Made by a program: the position numbers and the translations under genes. Below the pieces are notes generated by a model that did no database searches, was not told the origin of the DNA, and was given only the letters and a program-made list of their open reading frames with translations. This document shows, one piece after another, positions 53,844-62,432 of a DNA stretch of 64,000 nt. The stretch comes from Micrococcales bacterium (GTDB lineage Bacteria; Actinomycetota; Actinomycetes; Actinomycetales; Cellulomonadaceae), in contig WRMB01000008.1 in NCBI GenBank assembly GCA_009777345.1, positions 16,266 to 80,265 of the forward strand, given 5' to 3'. The stretch's first letter is position 1. Every line of letters starts with the position of its first letter.

Positions 53844-54731
53844 ATGATCGGGCGCGTCACTTCCCAGACCATCCAGCGTTCGACGCTGGCCAACCTGCAG
53901 ACCAACCTGTCGTCAGTCGCCAAGCTGCAGGGTCAGCTGTCCAGCGGCAAGAAGGTCACCAAGGCGTCCGACGACCCCGTGCACGCCGCCCAGCTGATGT
54001 CTCTGCGCGGGGAGCAGACCCGCAACGACCAGTACGAACGCAACGTCCAGGACGCCCAGAGCTGGCTGAACACCATCGACAGCGCGCTGCAGACCGCGTC
54101 CACCAACCTGCGCCGGGCCCGCGACCTGGTCATACAGGGCGGCAACACCGGACTGCCGCAGATCGCCAAGGACGCGCTGGCCACCGAGATCCGCGAGCTG
54201 CAGGCCGGGATGCTGCAGACCGCGAACACCACGTTCCTGGGCCGCACCGTGTTCGCCGGGACGTCCGCCGCCGGCGAGGCCTTCGACGCCACGACGTTCA
54301 CCTGGACCGGCAACGACGCCGGGCGTGTCGAACGGGCGGTGGCCGACACCGCCGAGGTGCGCGTCGACTCCAACGGCAAGTCCGTGTTCGGCGAGGGCGC
54401 CGGCTCGCTGTTCGCGCTGCTCGGCGAGATCGCCACCACCCTGGAGTCCGGCGGGAACCCGGCACCGCTCTACCTGGACCGGATCGACGGCTTCTCGGAC
54501 AGCATCCGCACCGAGCTGGCGTCCGTCGGAGCCCGGCAGCGCACTGTCGAGAACGCGACCGTCCGGCTGTCCGACGCCGGGCTGAACCTGACCACGCAGG
54601 TCGCCAGCATCGAGGACATCGACCTCGCCCAGGTGATCCTGCAGCTGCAGTCCCAGCACGTGGCATACCAGGCGTCCCTGGGCGCCGCCACCAAGGCCCT
54701 GACCCCGAGCCTGATGGAGTTCTTGAGGTGA
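53844..54731 (+). CDS. flgL: Flagellar hook-associated protein 3
   Basis: 295-residue flagellin-like junction protein. N-terminal helix RVTSQTIQRSTLANLQTNLSSVAKLQGQLSSGKKVTKASDDP and C-terminal DIDLAQVILQLQSQHVAYQASLGAATK mark the D0/D1 domains shared with flagellin. Sits between flgK and fliW; the stop overlaps the fliW GTG by 4 nt. Confidence 0.95.
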   Translation: MIGRVTSQTIQRSTLANLQTNLSSVAKLQGQLSSGKKVTKASDDPVHAAQLMSLRGEQTRNDQYERNVQDAQSWLNTIDSALQTASTNLRRARDLVIQGGNTGLPQIAKDALATEIRELQAGMLQTANTTFLGRTVFAGTSAAGEAFDATTFTWTGNDAGRVERAVADTAEVRVDSNGKSVFGEGAGSLFALLGEIATTLESGGNPAPLYLDRIDGFSDSIRTELASVGARQRTVENATVRLSDAGLNLTTQVASIEDIDLAQVILQLQSQHVAYQASLGAATKALTPSLMEFLR

Positions 54732-55195
54732 AGACACAGGTCAAGCAGGTACTCACCACCGCTCCGACCGACCAGACCGGCGACGACCTGGCCGTGGCCA
54801 CCCCGTCCGGCAGCCGGGCGGTACCGACCCACCTGGACCTCGTCGAACCGCTGCCCGGGCTGCCCGGCCGCACCGCCTACGACTTGCAGGCTCTCGACGA
54901 TCTTGGTGTGCTGTTCTCGATCCGCAGCAACCCGCTGGACGGACCGCAGATCCGCTTGTTCCTGGTAAGCCCGTACGTGTTCTTCCCGTCGTACGCTCCG
55001 ACCATCCCCACCGACGCACTGGGCGAGGTCGGCAGCGACGACGAGGTCCTGTTCGTCGTCGTGCGCCCCGCCGACACCGAAGGCGAGGTGCCGACCGCGA
55101 ACCTGCTCGCCCCGCTGGTCGTCGACCCGACGACCGGGCGCTGCGCGCAGGTCGTGCTCGACGGGGACCACCCGCTGCGGGCACCGGTGGGCTGA
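54728..55195 (+). CDS. fliW: Flagellar assembly factor FliW
   Basis: 155 residues, slightly longer than usual because of a 25-residue Thr/Asp-rich N-terminus. DLVEPLPGLPGRTAYDLQAL near 38-57, LFSIRSNPLDGPQIRLFLVSP near 62-82 and ANLLAPLVVDPTTGRCAQVVL near 123-143 match FliW, which antagonises CsrA to control flagellin translation. Its usual partner csrA is not next to it here. Confidence 0.92.
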   Translation: MKTQVKQVLTTAPTDQTGDDLAVATPSGSRAVPTHLDLVEPLPGLPGRTAYDLQALDDLGVLFSIRSNPLDGPQIRLFLVSPYVFFPSYAPTIPTDALGEVGSDDEVLFVVVRPADTEGEVPTANLLAPLVVDPTTGRCAQVVLDGDHPLRAPVG

Positions 55196-55284
55196 CAGCC
55201 GGGCGTCCGGCGGACTCGGCGAGCGGGGTGTCCGGCGGACCCTACGGCACGCGGGTGGTAGGCGCACCCGCGGTGGAGGAGACC

Positions 55285-56499
55285 ATGACCGACGTTCACG
55301 ATGAGACCCCGATGCGACGGTGGAGCGCGCCCGCGATCGGCCGTCAGCCGGTGGTCCGCCCCGACCGGTCGATCTTCGCCTGGGCGCTGCGCGCCGAGTC
55401 CATGCCCGTCCCCGACGACAGCGACGACGCCGCCGACCAGGTGGACCGGGCCATCGAGGCCGAGTACGCCCTGCTGGACCTCGCCGCGCTCACCGGCGAC
55501 CGGCCGCTGCTGGTGCGCTGCACCCCGCGGATGCTGTCCGGCGAACGACCGCTGACCTCCGACAGCGTCGAGATCGTCCTGGAGCTGCCCGGCCCGCTGG
55601 CGGCCGACCCTCAGACCGTCGCGCACGTCGCCCGGCTGCGCGGCCAGGGCACCCGGCTGGTCGTCGGCGACTACACCGGAGCACCCGAGCACGACGCCCT
55701 GCTCGACGACGTCCACATCGTCAAGGTCGGCGCCGACGCCCCCGACCTGGCCGACCTGGTGAAGCACGCCCACAAGGCCGGGGCCACCGTCATCGCCGAG
55801 CACGCCGATTCGCGGGCCGATATCGACCGCGCCCTGGAGGCCGGGGTGGACCTGCTGCAGGGCCCCATGTTCGAGCGCGGCGGCGATGTCATGGAGCACG
55901 AGTTCACCGCCGGCGAGCTGCAGTGCCTAGAGCTCATGGCCCTGCTGTCCGACGACTCGATCGACCAGGCGGCGGTGATCGGCCTGGTCGCCGCCGACCC
56001 GATGCTCAGCGTGCGGGTGCTGCACCTGGTCAACTCCTCGGCCTTCGGGCTGCCCCGGGAGGTCGACTCGGTCCGCCAGGCCGTCGTCCTCGTCGGCCCG
56101 CACCACCTGTCGGCGCTGGCCGTCTCGTCGCTGATCGGCTCGCGGCCCTCCACGGTCGCCGAGCTGTGGGGCATCCTGACCCGGGCCCTGGCCTGCTGGG
56201 ACCTAGCCGGCTCCGACGCCGGGTACACCGTCGGCCTGCTGTCCGCGGTCGCCGAGCAGCGCCACCTGGCCATCGAGTCGCTGATCGCGCGCACCGGGGT
56301 CTCCCAGGAGGTCGCCGACGCCCTGTTCTTCCACGCCGGCCCCCTAGGCGAGTCGCTGTCCGCGATCGTCGCCCACGAGGCCAACGACATGATGGGCGTC
56401 CTGGCCGCCGGCCGAGACCCCCACGACGTGTCCGCCGCGCTGCTGGCCGCCGTCCCCGAAGCCCTCGCCATCGCCTCGTCCCTGGCCCTCGACCCCTGA
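55285..56499 (+). CDS. EAL-HDOD signalling protein (degenerate EAL), paralogue C
   Basis: 404 residues. IGRQPVVRPDRSIFAWALR near 17-35 replaces EAL by WAL; HDOD block VLHLVNSSAFGLPREVDSVRQAVVLVG near 247-273. It occupies the place where csrA often follows fliW. TGGAGGAG precedes the ATG. The domain boundary and residue pattern match paralogues A and B, so the three arose by duplication. Confidence 0.83.
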   Translation: MTDVHDETPMRRWSAPAIGRQPVVRPDRSIFAWALRAESMPVPDDSDDAADQVDRAIEAEYALLDLAALTGDRPLLVRCTPRMLSGERPLTSDSVEIVLELPGPLAADPQTVAHVARLRGQGTRLVVGDYTGAPEHDALLDDVHIVKVGADAPDLADLVKHAHKAGATVIAEHADSRADIDRALEAGVDLLQGPMFERGGDVMEHEFTAGELQCLELMALLSDDSIDQAAVIGLVAADPMLSVRVLHLVNSSAFGLPREVDSVRQAVVLVGPHHLSALAVSSLIGSRPSTVAELWGILTRALACWDLAGSDAGYTVGLLSAVAEQRHLAIESLIARTGVSQEVADALFFHAGPLGESLSAIVAHEANDMMGVLAAGRDPHDVSAALLAAVPEALAIASSLALDP

Positions 56500-56564
56500 A
56501 CCCGCACCCTCGCGCCAGTAGAGTGGGGGGACGGTTCGTCGTCGAGAACGAGGAGGCGACTCTG

Positions 56565-56720
56565 GTGCCTGCGTCATCGCCATGGTCTGCTGTGTGGGCG
56601 AACAACGTGCGCCAGGCCGGGCAGACCAGCTCACGGTGGGCCAAGGAGCTGGCGGTTGAGACACGCAGCGAGGACGAGATCGAACACGACCTGCTCACGC
56701 AGCTGGGGCTGCCTCGATGA
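56565..56720 (+). CDS. Small hypothetical protein (51 aa)
   Basis: 51 residues with a helical, acidic C-terminus (SEDEIEHDLLTQLGLPR); no homology recognised. The GTG at 56565 follows GAGGAGG at a rather long 10-nt spacing; a TAGAGT hexamer lies 40 nt upstream. Its stop overlaps the next gene's ATG (ATGA), which is the main support for it being real. Confidence 0.55.
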   Translation: MPASSPWSAVWANNVRQAGQTSSRWAKELAVETRSEDEIEHDLLTQLGLPR

Positions 56721-56968
56721 CCCAGGCGGCACGGTCGGTAGCGGCACCGCTGGACGTGCCCATGAGCACCATCGCCAAGATCGGGACGAGCCTGTGGGCC
56801 CTGGGGCTCGCCGTCACCACCATCGCCTGGGCCACCGGTCATCTGCCCGGCGTCGTCCCGGTGACCTGCCTCGCCGGCATCCTGTTCGGCCTGAGCCTTC
56901 TCTGGTGGCTGCACCGCCACCCTGACCAGAGCGATCGCCGCCAGTCCGACGTAGAGACGGCCGGGTGA
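56717..56968 (+). CDS. DUF2530-like small membrane protein
   Basis: 83 residues with two hydrophobic helices (about 22-42 and 47-66) and a charged C-terminal tail, the layout of the actinobacterial DUF2530 family. Function unknown. Overlaps both neighbours by 4 nt, so it is part of a three-gene unit. Confidence 0.65.
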   Translation: MTQAARSVAAPLDVPMSTIAKIGTSLWALGLAVTTIAWATGHLPGVVPVTCLAGILFGLSLLWWLHRHPDQSDRRQSDVETAG

Positions 56969-57576
56969 AGGAGCTGAGCGCCACAGAGAACGAGCTGCTG
57001 ACCAGGGCGATAGAAGGACCGGGCCACGCAGGTGAACCTCCGTTGCCCGACGATGTTGCCCAGCTCCTGCGGGACGGGGATGCTGCGCCCCGGCTGGCTG
57101 CGCACCTGCGGCTGGTACGGGCAGCGGCGGTCCGGCTGGTCGACTGGCTTGCTGCGGAGTTCGGCTCTGTCCCGGCCGACCGCGAGGCTGTGCTGTTCGG
57201 CGCAGCGACGCACGACATCGGCAAGACGGTCTTTCCCGGCGAGCTGTCAGGCCCTGGAAAGGAGCATGAACCGGCAGGTCGGCGCCTGCTCCTCGAACAC
57301 GGATACCCCGAGCGACTGGCTCGTTTCGCCGGAACGCACGGGACCTGGACGGCACCAGAGATCACCCTCGACGACCTCTTGGTATCGCTGGCCGACAAGG
57401 CGTGGAAAGGTGCCCGCGTCGACGAGCTCGAACGCCTGACCATCACCGCCGTCGCCACACTGGCCGGTCGAGAGGAATGGGAGGTCATGCTCTCCCTCGA
57501 CGACGTTCTCACCTCGATCGGCGACGACGCCGACGACCGGCTGAGGTTCCAGGGGGCGTTCCCGACGACGCACTAG
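56965..57576 (+). CDS. HD-domain hydrolase
   Basis: 203 residues. The HD core is visible as HLRLVRAAAVRLVDWLAAEFG near 46-66, GAATHDIGKTVFP near 80-92 (His-Asp metal ligands) and the distal Asp in LVSLADKAWKG near 140-150. Probably a metal-dependent phosphohydrolase; substrate unknown. GTG start in a 4-nt overlap. A 30-bp inverted repeat follows its stop. Confidence 0.8.
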   Translation: MKELSATENELLTRAIEGPGHAGEPPLPDDVAQLLRDGDAAPRLAAHLRLVRAAAVRLVDWLAAEFGSVPADREAVLFGAATHDIGKTVFPGELSGPGKEHEPAGRRLLLEHGYPERLARFAGTHGTWTAPEITLDDLLVSLADKAWKGARVDELERLTITAVATLAGREEWEVMLSLDDVLTSIGDDADDRLRFQGAFPTTH

Positions 57577-57605
57577 CTAGCCGCCAGCCGATGGGTCAGG
57601 CTCAT

Positions 57606-57671
57606 GAAGTCGTTCATTCATCACAAAATCGTTCATGGGACTGAACGATTTTGTGATGAATGAACGACTTC
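57606..57671. terminator. Perfect 30-bp inverted repeat between convergent genes
   Basis: Arms 57606-57635 and 57642-57671 are exact reverse complements with a 6-nt loop (tgggac). Lies 30 nt past the HD-hydrolase stop and 33 nt from the stop of the convergent sacsin-like gene. Its AT-richness (many A/T in the core) is unlike the surrounding DNA. Terminator role is inferred from position. Confidence 0.7.
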
Positions 57672-57703
57672 GCGGGCAGCAAGGGGTTGGGTCAGCCGGA
57701 GGC

Positions 57704-60700
57704 TCAGGTGAATGCCTGGTCCAGCAGGGCCTCGGGGGCGCGGGTGGGGTCGGTCAGGACCGCTTCGACCGCCCAGCGGTCGGGCCACCGGTCGGTGACC
57801 TGGGCCAGGCCGGCCGCGAGCCCCGCCAGGTGGACGGCGTGGACGGTGCCGTCAGTGTCCACCCACCACTCGACCTCGAACCCGTCCACGGTCAGCTCGT
57901 CGTGGACCTGCCAGGACGTCGGGACATCTGGGGCCCCCAGCAGGGCGGCCACCTCGGCGGGGACGGGTTCTGCCGTCCCTGGAGCGTCCACCCGGGCGGG
58001 GAACCCGCACCGCGTCGGGCACCAGGCTCCCGACTGGTCCCCGGCCAGCGGCCGGTCGAGCCGGTCGGCCAGGGCGGCGGCGGTCGCCGCCGGGGCCGGG
58101 AGCACAGCGCCGAGGTCGGTGCGCTGGCACCACATGGGCGAGCCGGCGACGACCACGCAGTCACGGCGGACCAGCACCGCCCGGTCGGCACCGACCAGGG
58201 CGGGCAGGACCGGGGGCAGGTCGGACGAGGCGCCCGGTGGGTCTTGGGCCAGGGTGGCGAACGCGCGCCAGACCTCGACCGCGCGGTTCAGGTCCACCGG
58301 TTCGCCCGCCCGGGAAGCGTCCAGCACCTGGGCCCAGCCGGATAGGCCCAGCTCGTCCGGACCGCCGATACCGCCCAGGGCGCGGCGCACCGCGTCGTCG
58401 AGCCCGTCCAGCACCGCGGGCGGGTCGGGCAGCCAGCCGGGCAAGACGTGCGGGTGCAGGGCGAACGGTGCGTCCAGGCCCAGGCCGGCCCGACGGGTCA
58501 GCCACCAGGCCGAGTAGGACGGTGCCGAGCCCTCCGGGGCGCGGACCGGGTCGAGCAGCGCGGTGCGCAGGTCACGGTCGCCCGCGATGGTGGCGAGCAT
58601 GGTCGGCCAGGCGTCGGCGGCCACGGCGTCCAGGTCTGCGATGCAGTGCAGGTCGCCGATCCACGCGCCCGGACCGAACCGGTCGGCCAGCCAGGCCAGG
58701 TAGTCGGGCCAGGCGTCCAGGGTGGCGGAGAGCAGCGCGGCGTCGTCGGTGCCGTCGAGGTCGCCTACCGCCGGGTCGGCGACGACGTCCGGGACCCGCA
58801 CCACCACCGGGGCGCTGCGTACTCCCAGCGTCCGCAGCACCGGCCGGCCGACCCGTTCGGCCAGCGCGGTCGAGACCGGGGCCATCACCCGGTCGTCGAA
58901 CAGCCGGTGCGCCAGGGAACCGGGCACGACCAGGCCGTGGGCGGGGGTCGGCTCGCCGTCGGCGGCAGGCAGCTCGACCAGGCCCAGGACGGGCGGGGCG
59001 GGATCGGGCGGGTCGAGGCCGACCAGCTCGACCACGGCGGCGGCCACCTCACCCAGCGCGTCGTCGCCCGGGTCGTCCTGCCGCCGCAGGATGGCTTCGC
59101 GGACCTCGGGCAGGGCCAGCAGACCCGGCCCGTCGAGCGCCACCGCACCGAGACGTTCCAGGACCGGGTGGACGCCGGTCGGGTCGACCAGGCGCACCCC
59201 CCACTCCCCCAGGGCCGCGACCGTGGCTGGGGACAGGCGGTCGGTCAGCGCCCCGTCGAGCACGACGGTCCCGCGCCCGCCCCGGACCACCCGGCCGTCG
59301 GCCAGCCGCACGGGAAGCGCGGCCAGCGACTCGGCCTGCTCGGGCAGCACGGTCGCGACAGCGTCGTACAGGTCGGTCCACGGCGGCTCAGTCCCAGGCC
59401 CCGGCTCGGCCGGCAGGGCCTCGACCACCTCGGCCAGGTCACGCACCGGCACGTCCAGGACCCGCAGGGGCGCGGTCCCGCCGGACGGCAGGCCGACCAG
59501 TCCGGGCACCCACCGGCTCAGGCTCTCCACCAGGTGCGGGACACGCCCGGCCGGGGCCGCCAGAGCGACCGCCTGGTCTGGCGCGACCGGACCGTGCGGG
59601 CCTGCCAGCACCGGCGCACGACGCAGCGCCGCGACGACCAGCTGGCGCAGCTGGGCGTCGAGCGGGCCCGCCGCCAGACCGGTCGGGACCATATCGACCG
59701 GGGCGTTGGCGGCGCCGTCGGCCACGATCGCCGCGGCCAGCGCGGCGTAGACGGCGGCGGCGTGGGCCAGCACCGCGTCAGCCGCCCGGCCGGGCGCGAC
59801 GTGGCGGCGGGTGGGGTCCAGCGGCAGGGTCGCGACGAGCAGAGCGGGCAGGGAGCAGGGGTCGTCGGTCGGGGTCGGGGCGTGCACCACCCGTGACCAG
59901 CCGGGGCGGTCGGTCGTCTCGGTGGTACCAGCCAGGTCGTGGGTCTCCTGGCTCGGTTGCGGCAGCGCCCAGGTCACCCGCCAGCCGGTGCGGTCGCGTT
60001 CCTCCACCGGGCGGTCGGCCAGCAGGGCGGCGTCCAGGGTGCCGGCGGCGGTCCGTACCCGCCACCGGTCGGTGACGTCGGCGACGCGGCGCGAACCGTC
60101 GGGCGTCTCGACGACGATCTCGACCAGCCCGGGCAGGCCGAGCAGCATGGGGTCGCCGACGTCGTCCAACTGGGCCCGGACCGCGGCGACCGCGGCGTCG
60201 TCCCGCAACCAGGCGACGACGGCTGTGTCGTACCCGGGCCACGGGTCGACCGGCCCGGCCAGGGGCAGACGCAGCACCGGTAGCGCGTCCCCGCGCCGCG
60301 CGACCTCGTCCGCCAGCTGGCCGGGCCCACCGGCGGTCTGGTCGAGCAGCGCCCGGGTGGCGGTCAGGCAGAACCGCACGGTCCCGGTGGTGGACCGCAC
60401 CTCGACCGTGTCGGCGACGGCCCGGACCGCGGCGAACCCCACCCCGAACCGGCCCACCACCGCGCTGTCCTCCGGGACGGGACCGGGGGTGCGTTTGGCC
60501 GAGGCGCGCATCGAGGCCAGGGCGGCAACCCCGGCGGCGTCCAGCGGCGTCCCGGTGTTCGCGACGACCAGACGGGTGGCGTCACCGTCGGGTTCCAGCC
60601 GGACGAGCAGCCGCCCAGGACGACCAGCCCGGACCGCGGCGTCGGCGCCGTTCTGCGCCAGGTCCACCAGCACCCGGTCCCGGTAGTAGCCGCGGGCGTA

Positions 60701-60805
60701 GTCCTCTTCGGTGTTGGCGTCCTCGCGGAACCGGGCGGGCGAGGCACACCAGGTCCGCAGGACGGTGTCGCGCAGACCCGCCGTGCCGAACGGGTCGGCG
60801 TTCAC
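57704..60805 (-). CDS. Sacsin-like GHKL ATPase domain protein
   Basis: 1033 residues. The N-terminal 200 residues form an HSP90/sacsin-type ATPase: N-box AQNGADAA near 50-57, G1 VANTGTPL near 81-88, G2 GRFGVGFAA near 118-126. The remaining 800 residues lack recognisable domains and are rich in Ala, Asp, Pro and Val. Bacterial proteins of this kind are of unknown function. Its ATG overlaps the upstream DUF3027 gene by 4 nt. Confidence 0.85.
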   Translation of the reverse strand: MNADPFGTAGLRDTVLRTWCASPARFREDANTEEDYARGYYRDRVLVDLAQNGADAAVRAGRPGRLLVRLEPDGDATRLVVANTGTPLDAAGVAALASMRASAKRTPGPVPEDSAVVGRFGVGFAAVRAVADTVEVRSTTGTVRFCLTATRALLDQTAGGPGQLADEVARRGDALPVLRLPLAGPVDPWPGYDTAVVAWLRDDAAVAAVRAQLDDVGDPMLLGLPGLVEIVVETPDGSRRVADVTDRWRVRTAAGTLDAALLADRPVEERDRTGWRVTWALPQPSQETHDLAGTTETTDRPGWSRVVHAPTPTDDPCSLPALLVATLPLDPTRRHVAPGRAADAVLAHAAAVYAALAAAIVADGAANAPVDMVPTGLAAGPLDAQLRQLVVAALRRAPVLAGPHGPVAPDQAVALAAPAGRVPHLVESLSRWVPGLVGLPSGGTAPLRVLDVPVRDLAEVVEALPAEPGPGTEPPWTDLYDAVATVLPEQAESLAALPVRLADGRVVRGGRGTVVLDGALTDRLSPATVAALGEWGVRLVDPTGVHPVLERLGAVALDGPGLLALPEVREAILRRQDDPGDDALGEVAAAVVELVGLDPPDPAPPVLGLVELPAADGEPTPAHGLVVPGSLAHRLFDDRVMAPVSTALAERVGRPVLRTLGVRSAPVVVRVPDVVADPAVGDLDGTDDAALLSATLDAWPDYLAWLADRFGPGAWIGDLHCIADLDAVAADAWPTMLATIAGDRDLRTALLDPVRAPEGSAPSYSAWWLTRRAGLGLDAPFALHPHVLPGWLPDPPAVLDGLDDAVRRALGGIGGPDELGLSGWAQVLDASRAGEPVDLNRAVEVWRAFATLAQDPPGASSDLPPVLPALVGADRAVLVRRDCVVVAGSPMWCQRTDLGAVLPAPAATAAALADRLDRPLAGDQSGAWCPTRCGFPARVDAPGTAEPVPAEVAALLGAPDVPTSWQVHDELTVDGFEVEWWVDTDGTVHAVHLAGLAAGLAQVTDRWPDRWAVEAVLTDPTRAPEALLDQAFT

Positions 60806-61872
60806 CCCTCGGGCGACGGGTCGGCCGACGCCTCGGCCACAGGCTCCGGCGCGTCGTCGGTGACGGTCGCGGGCGCGCCGTCGTCCGACCCGCCCACGGC
60901 CTCGGGTCCGTCAGCTGTCGGTTCCGCGATCTCGGCCACAGGCTCGGTCTCGTCGGGCACGACCTCGGACGCTGGTCCGTCAGCCTCGACCGGCTCGTCG
61001 ACCTGGGTCGCGACCGGCTCGGCCGGTTCGTCAGCGGCCTTCGCGTCGGGTTCGTCCGACGCTGCCGTCTCACCGGACGTCTCGGTCGCGCCGGGCTCGA
61101 CCGCCCCGTCGGGTTCAGCCCGTTCGACGGTCACGACGTCGACCCGGCTGTCGTCGATCAGCGGGTCGGGGGCGGGCCACTGCGACGGTTCGGGGTCGGC
61201 ATCGGTCTGGGAGTGCGCGCCGCACCCGTGGTCGAGGCTGACGACGGCCCCGTCGTCGGGCGACCACTCGTTGGCGCAGACCCCGAACACCTGGCCCAGC
61301 ACGCCGCGCACCGGTACCAGGAAACCGCAGGTCGCACAGGCGGCCGTGGCGGCGAGCGCCCCGGCGGAGGTCGGTCCGTGCGTACCCCGGTACCAGCGGG
61401 CGGCGGTCTCGTTGCGGCCCAGCGGGGCCAGCACCCGTTCCCGGGCCAGCGCCAGCTCTTCGACCGGGACCAGCGCGGCGTCGTCGGCGTCGGGCTCGCC
61501 GGACGGCCGCCAGCCGGGTTCCAGACGCGGGTCGTCGGGGCGGAAGGGCAGCACGTCGCCGACGCCCAGGTCGCCGGGGCGCAGCCGTTCGGCCCAGGGC
61601 ACCCACGGCCGGGCCAGCAGCGCACCGTCACCGGGCTGCAGCACCGCCTCGCACACCGTGGCGGACCGGCCGCGCGGCACCCGGGCCACGACGACGGTCC
61701 ACTGCCAGCCCCGGTAGCCGCGGGCGGCGCAGGCGAACCGGTGGGTGACCAGCCGGTCAGCCTCCCAGGTGGCACCCAGGTGCTCACCGACATCGTCGGG
61801 CTGGTCGGCGACGTCCTCGGCCGCCGCCCGCGCCAGGTCGACCGCCCGGTCCAGCACCGCGTCCTTGGTCAT
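60802..61872 (-). CDS. DUF3027-family protein
   Basis: 356 residues. The N-terminal 230 residues (VTHRFACAARGYRGWQWTVVVARVPRG near 42-68; HGPTSAGAL...CATCGFLVPVRG near 165-190) match the actinobacterial DUF3027 family. A very acidic, low-complexity C-terminal tail of about 120 residues follows. Located between csp and the sacsin-like gene, an arrangement common in actinobacteria. Function unknown. Confidence 0.82.
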   Translation of the reverse strand: MTKDAVLDRAVDLARAAAEDVADQPDDVGEHLGATWEADRLVTHRFACAARGYRGWQWTVVVARVPRGRSATVCEAVLQPGDGALLARPWVPWAERLRPGDLGVGDVLPFRPDDPRLEPGWRPSGEPDADDAALVPVEELALARERVLAPLGRNETAARWYRGTHGPTSAGALAATAACATCGFLVPVRGVLGQVFGVCANEWSPDDGAVVSLDHGCGAHSQTDADPEPSQWPAPDPLIDDSRVDVVTVERAEPDGAVEPGATETSGETAASDEPDAKAADEPAEPVATQVDEPVEADGPASEVVPDETEPVAEIAEPTADGPEAVGGSDDGAPATVTDDAPEPVAEASADPSPEG

Positions 61873-61874
61873 CG

Positions 61875-62258
61875 TCAGGCCTCGATATCGTCGGCGACGG
61901 CCCGCAACAGCTGAGCGGTCTGGGTACCCCGGTGCTTGTCCGGGTAGCGGCCGCGGCGCAGGTCGTTGCCGATCCGGTCGAGCACCTTGATGAGGTCCTC
62001 GACGACGACGGCCATCTCCTCGGCCGGGCGACGTTTCGCCTTCGCCACCGACGGCATCGGGTCGAGCACCTTGACCGACAGCGCCTGCGGGCCCCGCTTG
62101 CCGTCGGCGACGCCGAAGTCCACGCGGGTGCCCGGCCGGGGGGCCGCGACGGCCGTGGGCAGGGCGGAGGCGTGCAGGAAGACCTCACCGCCGTCGTCGC
62201 CGGTGATGAAACCGAAGCCGCGGTCGGCGTCGAACCACTTGACCTTGCCGGTAGGCAC
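61875..62258 (-). CDS. Cold-shock-domain protein with C-terminal extension
   Basis: 127 residues. The cold-shock domain occupies residues 1-68, with RNP1 KWFDADRGFGFI near 7-18 and RNP2 VFLHA near 26-30. The remaining 60 residues are helical and basic, as in the actinobacterial long-form Csp. The GTG at 62258 follows AGAGGTG; an upstream in-frame ATG is rejected. It is 2 nt from the downstream DUF3027 gene. Confidence 0.9.
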   Translation of the reverse strand: MPTGKVKWFDADRGFGFITGDDGGEVFLHASALPTAVAAPRPGTRVDFGVADGKRGPQALSVKVLDPMPSVAKAKRRPAEEMAVVVEDLIKVLDRIGNDLRRGRYPDKHRGTQTAQLLRAVADDIEA

Positions 62259-62432
62259 CTGGCACCTCTTCTGCTTCTGCGTTCCGGTCGGCAAATCGGG
62301 CGACCGCGTCCAGAAGGGCGCAGCCTCGACCCCAGCGTACCGGTGCGGCACCGGTTGGCTCATCCCCATTCGTCCGGACCCGGCTGGGAAGGCGCACCGG
62401 CCGCCCGCCGGTCGTCGGCCAGGCGGGACCGG

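Noticed and set aside
58237..60075. Open frame of 612 codons opposite the sacsin-like gene
   Set aside because: Translation is almost only Arg, Pro, Gly and Ala; an antisense shadow.
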